Positions 17,411-25,417 of a DNA stretch of 64,000 nucleotides are shown one piece after another. Position 1 is the first letter of the stretch. Each line of letters begins with the position of its first letter. The DNA comes from SHXR01 sp046160305 (GTDB taxonomy: Bacteria; Pseudomonadota; Gammaproteobacteria; Burkholderiales; SG8-39). Both the position numbers and the translations under genes were made by a program. The DNA lies in assembly GCA_046160305.1 (NCBI GenBank), contig JBJXGX010000199.1, positions 33,596 through 97,595 on the forward strand, given 5' to 3'. The notes under the pieces are model-generated. The model worked only from the letters and a program-made list of their open reading frames with translations. It made no database searches and had not been told where the DNA came from.

Positions 17411-18415
17411 TCAGGGGAGCTTGGCGATGGCGCGTGCCGGTCCGGTCAACTCCTGGATGTGCATCCCGGTGTAGGCTCGATCAACCGCGTAGATCAACCC
17501 GCGATCATCGACCTCGAGATTGTTCGTCTGGATCGCGACCTTGCAACGATCGACGCCGTTCACGTTGATGCAGCGCTGCGCGGTCTTGGGTGTCACTGCC
17601 GGAATGTAGTACCCGACCTCCTTTGGCGACCAGGGATCGCGAATATCGACCGCGCGGATCCCCGCATTGAAGTACGCAGGATGTCGCGCGTCTTGCCCTC
17701 GGAGTTTCTCGCGAATTCCGGTACGTCAATCCCAAGCACGGGGAACGTCATATGCGCGCCCTTGCGTGGCGACGTGAAGAGCCGCGTCACCTCGGGATAG
17801 GTGAGATTCTCAGGTGTCGGTGCCAGGGGATTCTGCACGGCCGGATTGCCACGAATCAATTTCTCGCGATCGAGAATCTGAATGACGCCATCGAGGAACG
17901 TCCCATAGCCCACGTAAAGGCGATTGCCGGCGCGAATCGCACCATGCAGATCGAAGCGGCGAGCCTCTTTCGACTCCGGGGCGGCCGGCTCCTGCCCGAC
18001 CAGGCCAAAATCGCGAATGTGGCGCGGGTTGGCCGGATCGGCGAGATCGAATACCTGCATCATGCGCCGTATTTTCCAGCCTTCGGCACCAGATACGAGA
18101 TACGCAATGCCGGTGTCGCATTCCCAGAAATTCTTATGCGTATCCTTGATGCCCGTCACCACCGTTTTCAATAAGGTCGGCGTCTCGGGTGCGGTAACGT
18201 CCCATATCTCGTGCGCGCTATTGCCGAGCGACCGCAGCAGATAGAACTTGTTCGGATCGCCTTTCGGGAGCATCTTGCCCGCGCACATGCGCACCATCTG
18301 CGCGCCGCCGATCTCGCCCTGCCCCTTTTCGCCCGGAATATGGAATAGCTGGCGCGGGCTCTTTGGATCGGTGACATCGATGATCGAGGTCCCGTTGTTT
18401 TCGGTTTGAACAGAC
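17411..18415 (-). pseudogene. Decayed LVIVD-repeat/beta-propeller-like secreted protein gene
   Basis: Conserved text is spread over two frames. From 18415 one frame reads SVQTENNGTSIIDVTDPKSP immediately after an in-frame TAG, so the N-terminus and signal peptide are gone. It continues through EIWDVTAPETPTLLKTVV and GWKIRRMMQVFDLADP to NSEGKTRDI near 17690. There a frameshift and probable internal deletion joins it to AGIRAVDIRDPWSPKEVGYY, and then to CINVNGVDRCKVAIQTNNLE and the end at 17411. These resemble secreted choice-of-anchor/LVIVD-repeat proteins. With both ends of the reading frame damaged, a functional product is unlikely. Confidence 0.7.
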
Positions 18416-18556
18416 TATTGTTTGACCGCTTCTGTATGACTCCCCTTGTTGGATGGCGACGCAGCGAAGGCCGGCGGCGTTCCGATCCCTTGCCACGCGA
18501 TTCTATACGCCTCGAACGAGTGGTAAGCTCTTCGCGCACCACACCGAGGAGCACGG

Positions 18557-19534
18557 ATGTCCACCTTCAGCGCAGCAAAAGTCATCGCACTCGAAGAACA
18601 CTATCTCGATGTCGAGATCGGCAAGCATTTCGATGGACCGGAAGTCCGTGTCCCGGCATTGCGGCAACGCCTGGAAGATCTCGGAGCGCTCCGCATCAAG
18701 GAAATGGACGAGGCGGGCATCGACGTGCAAGTGTTGTCGCAAAGCGCGCCCGGCACGCACCGCCTTGATGCGGCCACTGCGGTGCCACTCGCGCGCGGCG
18801 CAAATGATCGCCTGCATACCGCCATCAAGGCCCATCCCACGCGTCTTGCCGCATTCGCGACGCTCCCGGCGATCGACCCGAAAGCCTCGGCAGATGAGCT
18901 CGAGCGCACCGTCACGAAATTTGGATTCAAGGGCGCGATGGTCCACGGTCTTACGCTGGTCGACGGCGCACGCCTCTTCATCGACGACAAGCGTTTCTGG
19001 CCGATCTTCGAGCGCGCGCAGGCTCTCGATGTGCCGATCTATGTGCATCCGGCAATGCCGCATCCGGCGGTGGTCGATGCGTATTACAAGGAGTACGTCA
19101 AGGATTTCCCGTCGATCGTCAACGCCGGATGGGGTTTTACCGTCGAGACCGCCACGCAGGGCATTCGCTTGATTCTTAGTGGACTGTTCGATGCGTACCC
19201 GCGCTTGAAGATCGTGCTCGGACACCTTGGCGAGGGGCTGCCTTTTTCGCTTTGGCGCATCGATCACGCGCTGTCACGGCCAGGCGGCAAGTCGATTGCA
19301 TTTCGCGAAACCTTCCGCGAGCACTTCTACATTACGACGAGCGGCAATTTCTCCACCTCGGCACTGCTTTGCTCGGCGATGGAGCTGGGCGTTGATCGAT
19401 TGCTGTTCTCGGTGGACTATCCGTTCGTCGAGAACAAGCCTGGCCCCAGATGGATGGAACAGGTCCCGCTCTCGACCGAAGACAAGGCAAAGATAATGAG
19501 CGGGAATGCCAAACGCCTGCTCAAGATGGAGTGA
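18557..19534 (+). CDS. ACMSD-superfamily decarboxylase, gamma-resorcylate type
   Basis: A 325-residue Amidohydro_2 protein. In place of the usual HxH it starts with IALEEH (E13-E14-x, H15), as in gamma-resorcylate and related non-oxidative hydroxybenzoate decarboxylases, where Glu and His bind the metal. Further expected ligands are the His in IYVHPAMPHP, VLGHLGEGLPF, and the Asp in LLFSVDYPFVEN. It is therefore more likely an aromatic acid decarboxylase than a hydrolase, which is inference from motifs. GAGGAG lies upstream of ATG 18557. It ends 4 bp before a Bug receptor gene, suggesting uptake and decarboxylation of the same aromatic compound. Confidence 0.82.
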   Translation: MSTFSAAKVIALEEHYLDVEIGKHFDGPEVRVPALRQRLEDLGALRIKEMDEAGIDVQVLSQSAPGTHRLDAATAVPLARGANDRLHTAIKAHPTRLAAFATLPAIDPKASADELERTVTKFGFKGAMVHGLTLVDGARLFIDDKRFWPIFERAQALDVPIYVHPAMPHPAVVDAYYKEYVKDFPSIVNAGWGFTVETATQGIRLILSGLFDAYPRLKIVLGHLGEGLPFSLWRIDHALSRPGGKSIAFRETFREHFYITTSGNFSTSALLCSAMELGVDRLLFSVDYPFVENKPGPRWMEQVPLSTEDKAKIMSGNAKRLLKME

Positions 19535-19538
19535 GGCG

Positions 19539-20507
19539 ATGCGAGGCCTCGTCGCGGCGGCGATTCTCCTTTGCATCGGCAACGCTATCGGGCAGTCGTA
19601 TCCCGCGCGACCGATCACAGTGGTCGTGCCATTTCCGCCGGGCGGCGTAACGGATACCGTCGGGCGTGTGCTGGCCGAGCGCATGAAAGAGACGCTCGGT
19701 CAGTCGGTGGTCGTCGAAAACATGAGCGGTGCGGGCGGCACGATCGGGAGCGCCCGCGTCGCTCGCGCAGCACCCGATGGCTACACCATCCTCATCGGCC
19801 AATGGACCAGCCATGTCGGCGGCGGTGCGTTGTACACGTTGCAGTACGACACCGTGAATGACTTCGCGCCGGTGTCGCTTCTCACGACCGCGCCGCTCTG
19901 GATCGTCGGACCCAGTACGTTGCCCGCTAAAGACCTGCGTGAGCTGATCGAATGGCTGAAGGCCAATCCCAATCGCGCATCCGGTGCAACCACCGGTGTC
20001 GGCAGCGGCGCGCACGTATGTCTGCTCGATTTCCAGAACCGGACAGGCACGCGCATCCAGTTGGTGCCCTATCGCGGCGCGGCACCGATCATGCAAGACC
20101 TCCTGGGCAATCAGATAGAACTCAGCTGCCTGGAAGCCTCGCAAACGCTGCCGCACTATCGAAGCGGCAAGTTCCGTGCGTTCGGCGTGGTGACCAGGAA
20201 TCGCTGGTTCCTCGCGCCCGAAGTACCGACCATCGAAGAAGGCGGCGTACCCGGCATGCAAATGCCGTTCTGGCATGGCCTGTGGGCGCCCAAAGGGACA
20301 GCGCCTGAGATCATCGCGAAACTCAATGCCGCCGTGGTAACAGCGTTTGCCGATCCATCACTGCAAAAGCGCTTCGCCGACATGGGACACGAAATCCCGC
20401 CGCGCGATCAATTGACACCGGAGACGCTTTCGACCCATCACAAAGCCGAAGTGGCGAAGTGGTGGCCGATCATCAAGGCGGCGAATCTGAAGGCAGAGGG
20501 GCAGTAG
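19539..20507 (+). CDS. Bug/TctC-family substrate-binding protein
   Basis: A 322-residue periplasmic receptor. The signal peptide ends at about NAIGQ, then the family pattern SYPARPITVVVPFPPGG, VVVENMSGAGG and AAPDGYTILIG. ATG 19539 is chosen because GAGTGAGGCG directly precedes it; an upstream in-frame ATG at 19506 lies inside the decarboxylase gene. The tight coupling to the resorcylate-type decarboxylase suggests an aromatic carboxylate ligand. No cognate TctAB membrane genes are seen. Confidence 0.9.
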   Translation: MRGLVAAAILLCIGNAIGQSYPARPITVVVPFPPGGVTDTVGRVLAERMKETLGQSVVVENMSGAGGTIGSARVARAAPDGYTILIGQWTSHVGGGALYTLQYDTVNDFAPVSLLTTAPLWIVGPSTLPAKDLRELIEWLKANPNRASGATTGVGSGAHVCLLDFQNRTGTRIQLVPYRGAAPIMQDLLGNQIELSCLEASQTLPHYRSGKFRAFGVVTRNRWFLAPEVPTIEEGGVPGMQMPFWHGLWAPKGTAPEIIAKLNAAVVTAFADPSLQKRFADMGHEIPPRDQLTPETLSTHHKAEVAKWWPIIKAANLKAEGQ

Positions 20508-20593
20508 CGAAGGACCGGTGGAGCGGAAAAGCGGCGCGCATTCCGCCGGCACTGCGACGCGTCAATGGCTGCGCATCCCATCGCGGCAATTCC

Positions 20594-21577
20594 CTACTCC
20601 GGCTGAATCCCCGCCAGCCGCGCCATCTCCGCGTATTTCTTGATTTCGTCCGCGACCAACGTCTTGAACGCCGCGGGTGAATCGCCCAGGGGCCCGAGTC
20701 CGAATGTATTGAGCTTCTCGCGAATGGCCGGATCGGCCAGCGCCTTGCGCACCTCTTCGTGCAGGCGATTCACGATTTCCATCGGCGTTTTCGCGGGCGC
20801 GAACATGCCGAACCAACCGCCATCGGCCACCATGTCGGCCACGCCGGCTTCGGCCATCGTTGGAATTTCCGGCATGTAAGGTGCGCGCCCCGGTAAGGTG
20901 GTCGCGAGCGCTCGTAGCTTGCCGGCGCGAATGTACGGCAGCGCGATCTGCGGTGAACCGAACATCGCCTGGACCTCGCCACCGACAACAGCGGCGATGG
21001 CAGGTCCCCCGCCCTTGTATGGAATGTGAAGCATCTCAATGCCGGCTCGCGCATTGAAAAGGCCTCCGATCAAATGCAAGGTGTTACCGATACCGGGCGA
21101 ACTGAATGAAATCTTCGCGTCGGGTTTCTTGGCCAGCGCGATGAACTCCTGCACGGTGTTGGCCGGTACCGATGGATGCACAACAAGAAAGGTGCCGAGG
21201 TTCGCGGCGAGATTGGTGACCGGCGTGAAGTCCGCCACCGTGTCATAGGGCAGCTTCTTGTAGAGGGCGGGCGCACCGACGAATCCCGAGGAATGCACCA
21301 GCAACGTGTAGCCGTCGGGCGCCGCCTTGGCGACCGCATCCGCCCCGACGATGCCGTTTGCCGCGGGCCGATTCTCGATGACGAAGGGTTGACCAAGCGA
21401 CTGCGCGAGGTGCGCCCCGACGAGGCGCGCGACGGTGTCGGGTCCGCCGGTGGCAAAGGGCACGATCACCCGCACCGGACGGTTGGGGTAGCCCTGCCCC
21501 GAAGCTTGCGCGAATACGCTCCCCGCAAGGACGCTCCCGATCAAACCAAGCGCGGCGAGAACATGCTGTTGCTGCAT
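20594..21577 (-). CDS. Bug/TctC-family substrate-binding protein
   Basis: A 327-residue periplasmic receptor with a signal peptide ending SVFAQ, followed by GYPNRPVRVIVPFATGG, FVIENRPAANG and AAPDGYTLLVHSSG. Length and motif order are standard for the family. It converges on the preceding Bug gene and lies between it and prfC, transcribed on the minus strand like prfC but separated by 24 bp from its end. That proximity looks accidental because prfC is a housekeeping gene. The ligand is unknown. Confidence 0.9.
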   Translation of the reverse strand: MQQQHVLAALGLIGSVLAGSVFAQASGQGYPNRPVRVIVPFATGGPDTVARLVGAHLAQSLGQPFVIENRPAANGIVGADAVAKAAPDGYTLLVHSSGFVGAPALYKKLPYDTVADFTPVTNLAANLGTFLVVHPSVPANTVQEFIALAKKPDAKISFSSPGIGNTLHLIGGLFNARAGIEMLHIPYKGGGPAIAAVVGGEVQAMFGSPQIALPYIRAGKLRALATTLPGRAPYMPEIPTMAEAGVADMVADGGWFGMFAPAKTPMEIVNRLHEEVRKALADPAIREKLNTFGLGPLGDSPAAFKTLVADEIKKYAEMARLAGIQPE

Positions 21578-21601
21578 TGTCGTCTCCCTATCAGCATTGC
21601 G

Positions 21602-23206
21602 CTACTGCGCAATCCTCTGCCCGTGTTCCCGGGTCGTATGGAACCCCACCTTCGGCCAGCGCTCCATCGTCACCTGCAGCGTGTATTTGTTCGGGGCGAG
21701 GAAGACCGGATTGTCATCGACGTCCTTCGCCATGCGCGCCACTTGCTCGCGCTCGAAATTGCGCTGCGTCAGATCATCTGGAAACGTCAGCCAGCGCGCG
21801 GTCTGGATGTCGGTCGAATCGTAGATCGCATCGACCTTGTACTCCGTCTGCAAGCGCTGCGCGACGATCTCGAATTGCAATGGCCCCACCGCACCGAGCA
21901 GCAGGGTGTTGCCCGATGCACGCTCCATCACCTGGATCGCGCCCTCCTCACCCAGCTCCCGCAAGCCCTTTTGCAACTGCTTCGCCTTGAACGGGTCACG
22001 TGGCCGCGCTTCACGAAACAACTCGGGTGCGAAATACGGGATGCCTTTGAACTGCAATGTGTCGCCCGACGTGAGCGTATCGCCGATCTGCAACTGACCG
22101 TGATTGTGGATGCCGATGATGTCGCCCGCCACCGCGTCTTCACTTGCCACGCGCTCATTCGCCATGAAGGTGAGCGCACTACCGATTTTCATTTCGCGGC
22201 CAAGACGCAGGTGTTGCACTTTCATGCCCGGCTGATAGCGCCCGGAGCAGACGCGAAAGAATGCGATGCGGTCGCGATGCTTCGGATCCATGTTCGCCTG
22301 GATCTTGAATACGAATCCCGAGAACCCTGCCTCGGCCGGGTGCACCACCCGCTCGGTACCATCGCGCGGCTGCGGCGGTGGCGCCCAGTCGATCAGCGCC
22401 TGGAGAACTTCCTGCACGCCGAAGTTGTTGATCCCCGATCCGAAAAACACCGGTGATTGCATGCCCGCGAGAAACAATTCAAGTTCGAACGGCGTGCTGG
22501 CGCCGCGAATCAATTCGATGTCGGACCGCAGCTCCCCGACCTCATCCGGATACAGTTGATCGAGTTGCGGATTACCGAGTCCCTCGATCATCTCGGTATC
22601 GTCGCTGCGCCGTTCTTCACCCGGCGCAAAGCGCATCAAGCGGTCGTTCAGCAGATGAAACACGCCGCGAAAACGCTTGCCCATGCCGATCGGCCAGGTA
22701 ATCGGCGCGCAGTCGATCTTCAGCACCGACTCGATCTCCTCCAGCAGCGCGATGGGCGAGCGCACTTCGCGATCCATCTTGTTGACGAACGTGATGATCG
22801 GCGTTGACCTGAGCCGGCTCACCTCGAGCAGCTTGATGGTCTGCTCTTCGACGCCCTTCGCCGCATCGATCACCATCACCGCCGCATCGACCGCGGTGAG
22901 CACCCGATACGTGTCCTCGGAGAAGTCCTGGTGGCCCGGCGTATCGAGCAGATTGATCGTATGTCCGGCGTAATCGAACTGCATCACCGAGCTTGTCACC
23001 GAGATCCCGCGTTGCTTCTCGACTTCCATCCAGTCGGAGGTCGCATGTCGCGAGCTCTTGCGCGCCTTGACGGTGCCCGCCATCTGGATCGCGCCACCGA
23101 ACAACAGGAGCTTTTCGGTGAGCGTGGTCTTGCCGGCGTCCGGATGGGAAATGATGGCAAAAGTTCTTCTTCGCCTTACCTGCTCCGCGATCGGACCTTC
23201 TGACAT
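21602..23206 (-). CDS. prfC: Peptide chain release factor 3
   Basis: A 534-residue translational GTPase (E. coli RF3 is 529) that recycles RF1/RF2 from the ribosome after termination. G1 is HPDAGKTT (21-28), G3 is DTPGHQDFSEDTYR, G4 is NKMDRE, and the C-terminal domains II and III are complete through the end at TREHGQRIAQ. ATG 23206 fits the family N-terminus; a longer frame from 23275 is not supported. Upstream are two direct copies of TATGTAC (23224 and 23236) of unknown meaning. It is the only clear core housekeeping gene in this part, and the accessory module begins directly after it. Confidence 0.96.
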   Translation of the reverse strand: MSEGPIAEQVRRRRTFAIISHPDAGKTTLTEKLLLFGGAIQMAGTVKARKSSRHATSDWMEVEKQRGISVTSSVMQFDYAGHTINLLDTPGHQDFSEDTYRVLTAVDAAVMVIDAAKGVEEQTIKLLEVSRLRSTPIITFVNKMDREVRSPIALLEEIESVLKIDCAPITWPIGMGKRFRGVFHLLNDRLMRFAPGEERRSDDTEMIEGLGNPQLDQLYPDEVGELRSDIELIRGASTPFELELFLAGMQSPVFFGSGINNFGVQEVLQALIDWAPPPQPRDGTERVVHPAEAGFSGFVFKIQANMDPKHRDRIAFFRVCSGRYQPGMKVQHLRLGREMKIGSALTFMANERVASEDAVAGDIIGIHNHGQLQIGDTLTSGDTLQFKGIPYFAPELFREARPRDPFKAKQLQKGLRELGEEGAIQVMERASGNTLLLGAVGPLQFEIVAQRLQTEYKVDAIYDSTDIQTARWLTFPDDLTQRNFEREQVARMAKDVDDNPVFLAPNKYTLQVTMERWPKVGFHTTREHGQRIAQ

Positions 23207-23376
23207 CAGAACTCTTTCCCGGTTATGTACACAACTATGTACGCATTCCCTAATGTGCTCATTGCCCGCGCACATCAGCTACTTTGCCCTCGCTGGCAGC
23301 CGGTGAGGGTCTGCACCGGATAGACTCTAGCATTGACCGAAGCCTGGATAGCGATTGCTCGGCCCGGCGCGCCCGC

Positions 23377-25215
23377 TCATGCGAACGAGGCAACCCGCTC
23401 CCTGCATATCTCAAGCGTTCGGGTCACGGTAGCTTCGCCCGAAGGCCCGTAGGCTGGGAGCTTGGGCAACGTGATCGCGGCAACAGCGGCCCGCATCCGA
23501 TCCAGAACGTCATCGATTGCAGCATTGGTGTCCGACGCCCGAAGTCCTGCTATTGCGGAGACGGCGAGGAAGTCGGCACGCTTGAGCCGTTCATCCTTGC
23601 CATTGAGCTTCAGCGCCATGCGGTCATGTTCGAGGCGGGGAAAGACGCGCGTTGTCAGCGTGTCGTAGACGGACGCAAACCGAATGCTCCTAAAAGCGGG
23701 ATTGCCGGGTTCGGCGATCTTCAGAACGGCCATGTTCTTGAGGTGCATGTCGCCGTCGGCGATGAGCCAGGCGAAGACCACGCGCTTCATGAGGATCAGG
23801 AGGTCTTCGTCGGGCGATGTGGACAAAGCTCTCAAGGCACGCGCCACACGTTCGATGGTGCCGTCGTACTTGGCCGCTGGCGAAAGGTCGAGCACCGAGC
23901 AAAGGTCTTCCATCGCCAGCAGGCGCTTGTCATTCGCATCCGTGCGAATGTCGAACCGCTCGACGAGGAGGGCCGGAGGCATCTCATCAGGCATGGCGAT
24001 CAGTGCGCTTGCCGGGACCGTGAACCCGGCTTCCCGCGCGAGAGCAAGGCCGATCCATTCGACCAGCGGCAAAGCGTCGAAGCCGCTCGTCCCTGCGGGC
24101 TTCAGGATGTGCGTGAACGGCGTACCGATGCTGGGCGAGAGCCTGCCGTCCGGGGCTAGCGTCATCGGTGCCTTGATCTGAACACCGGAGAGGCGCGGCG
24201 TATCGGCACGGTCATAGATCGTGGCGAGGTTACGCTCGAAGTCCTGCTCCACGGCGCTGCGACCGGGCCCCGCATAGATGCCTGTGAACACGCCGGCTGT
24301 CGTATGGGCGGCGAGCGGCGACGCGAGGACGTCGAGCGGCAGGGCGGCAAGCTCAGCGGCGTTCTCGGCCATCGTGATGTTGGACATATAGCGCCTGCCC
24401 GAGCGGAGCATGGCTCGTTCGTCGCGGTCTTGCAGGACACTGCTCAGCCAGCCCTCTGGCAGCAGCGAGACCACGAAGGGCGGTAGCGTGCCCGGCATCG
24501 TCTGGCGAATGACTGGCGGCACAGGGCTGTCGGTCTGCGACCACCGCCATTCGAAGCCGTTGTGGGCGAGGGTGCCGATGGGCAGGCCGTGCCACGCCAC
24601 GGTCAAGGCGAACGCGGCCTCATTGCGCGCGATCGCAACTTGCGGGCCGCGCAGCAAGAACTTCTCGGCCCCCTCGCCCTCGCGGTACCAGTCGTTTTCA
24701 CGGGCCAGCTCCCACACGGCATCGCTTGCGGCTTTCGGGCCTCCGTACTCCAGGGCTAGGCGGGCGGCGATGGCTTCGCGCGTCGCGGCATCGATGGACG
24801 CGGCATGTTCGCTGCGCAGGCGAAAGGCTTCCAGAAACCGCTGGCGAATGGAGGACACATTGACGGAGAACTCCCCCAGGCTGTCGGCAACGGAGGCGCG
24901 AGCGAGCGAGGGCCTCGCCGGAGCCTTGTTCTGAACGATCTCAAGGGCCCGAATTCGGGTGCGCTGTACGCGCGGCCCGGTCAGGTAGAGGCGAGCGTCG
25001 CGGGTCGGACCCAGCAGAACGGCGCTGGCCGCCGAGAGGTAGGCCTTGGGATAGAGGTAGCGGCCAATGCGGACGGCATGGGCGAGCACAGTCTGATCGA
25101 TGTCGTCGGCGGCATCGACATAGATGCCTCGCATCAACTGGACGAGCTTGCCCGTCTCCGACAGATAGTGGCTGCGGGTCTTGTCGATGGTCTCGCCGAC
25201 AAGATGAAGGGGCAT
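23377..25215 (-). CDS. AbiEi-like regulator fused to HipA-family kinase
   Basis: A 612-residue protein. Residues 1 to about 100 resemble AbiEi-type antitoxin/regulators (LVQLMRGIYVDAADD, then HAVRIGRYLYPKAYLSAASA), which contain a winged helix. The C-terminal half is a HipA-like Ser/Thr kinase: LSGVQIK (342-348) matches the LSGAQEK loop, ILKPAG follows, the catalytic ADGDMHLKN (486-494, D489 and N494) is intact, and D518 in VYDTL fits the metal-binding aspartate. HipA kinases of toxin-antitoxin systems phosphorylate tRNA synthetases; the target here is unknown. Fusing regulator and toxin replaces a separate HipB. AGAGG precedes ATG 25215. Inverted repeats start 8 bp upstream. It is divergent from the GTPase. 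Confidence 0.8.
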   Translation of the reverse strand: MPLHLVGETIDKTRSHYLSETGKLVQLMRGIYVDAADDIDQTVLAHAVRIGRYLYPKAYLSAASAVLLGPTRDARLYLTGPRVQRTRIRALEIVQNKAPARPSLARASVADSLGEFSVNVSSIRQRFLEAFRLRSEHAASIDAATREAIAARLALEYGGPKAASDAVWELARENDWYREGEGAEKFLLRGPQVAIARNEAAFALTVAWHGLPIGTLAHNGFEWRWSQTDSPVPPVIRQTMPGTLPPFVVSLLPEGWLSSVLQDRDERAMLRSGRRYMSNITMAENAAELAALPLDVLASPLAAHTTAGVFTGIYAGPGRSAVEQDFERNLATIYDRADTPRLSGVQIKAPMTLAPDGRLSPSIGTPFTHILKPAGTSGFDALPLVEWIGLALAREAGFTVPASALIAMPDEMPPALLVERFDIRTDANDKRLLAMEDLCSVLDLSPAAKYDGTIERVARALRALSTSPDEDLLILMKRVVFAWLIADGDMHLKNMAVLKIAEPGNPAFRSIRFASVYDTLTTRVFPRLEHDRMALKLNGKDERLKRADFLAVSAIAGLRASDTNAAIDDVLDRMRAAVAAITLPKLPAYGPSGEATVTRTLEICRERVASFA

Positions 25216-25222
25216 TGCCTCT

Positions 25223-25253
25223 AACCTTCCCGTATTTCAGATACGGGAAAGTT
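25223..25253. promoter_or_regulatory. Inverted-repeat operator 1 upstream of the HipA fusion
   Basis: A 31-bp imperfect palindrome centred at 25238 with core CGTAT-N5-ATACG; including flanks to 25221-25255 only two base pairs are unpaired. It lies in the 5' untranslated region of the HipA fusion gene. A second copy sits 63 bp away. The N-terminal AbiEi-like domain is the obvious candidate ligand. Confidence 0.7.
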
Positions 25254-25280
25254 AGCACTCGGCTGGCAGCCAAGCAAGAA

Positions 25281-25286
25281 ATATTA
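25281..25286 (-). promoter_or_regulatory. Possible -10 element for the HipA fusion gene
   Basis: On the minus strand TAATAT lies between the two operators. The only nearby -35-like sequence, TTGCGT inside operator 2, has a 19-base spacer, so the call is weak. If correct, operator 2 covers the -35 and operator 1 the early transcribed region, an arrangement expected for autorepression. Confidence 0.3.
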
Positions 25287-25316
25287 ACTGTTCCGTATTT
25301 GAGATACGCAAAGGTT
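25286..25316. promoter_or_regulatory. Inverted-repeat operator 2
   Basis: The same CGTAT-N5-ATACG core as operator 1, centred at 25301, with matching AA/TT flanks (AAC at the left, GGTT at the right) but less perfect symmetry. Centre-to-centre spacing to operator 1 is 63 bp, about six helical turns, allowing two bound dimers on one DNA face or a loop over the intervening HipA promoter. Confidence 0.65.
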
Positions 25317-25352
25317 GAACTTATGGTTGTTCCTTGGTTGTACCAAATTTTG

Positions 25353-25381
25353 TTGACACCGGGAGATCAGCTCGCTACATT
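25353..25381 (+). promoter_or_regulatory. Sigma-70 promoter of the GTPase gene
   Basis: A consensus TTGACA (25353-25358), a 17-base spacer and TACATT (25376-25381) form a strong sigma-70 promoter. Predicted transcription starts near 25388, thirty bases before ATG 25418. Operator 2 ends 37 bp upstream of the -35. Confidence 0.65.
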
Positions 25382-25417
25382 CGCACGTCGGAACAATGCT
25401 GGAACAACAGAGTCGCC

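Noticed and set aside
21176..22456. A 426-codon plus-strand frame opposite prfC
   Set aside because: Composition is that of an antisense frame and it crosses the conserved prfC sequence.
23224..23242. Direct repeat TATGTAC upstream of prfC
   Set aside because: Two seven-base copies 12 bp apart are too little to call an operator, and spacing does not match a helical turn.
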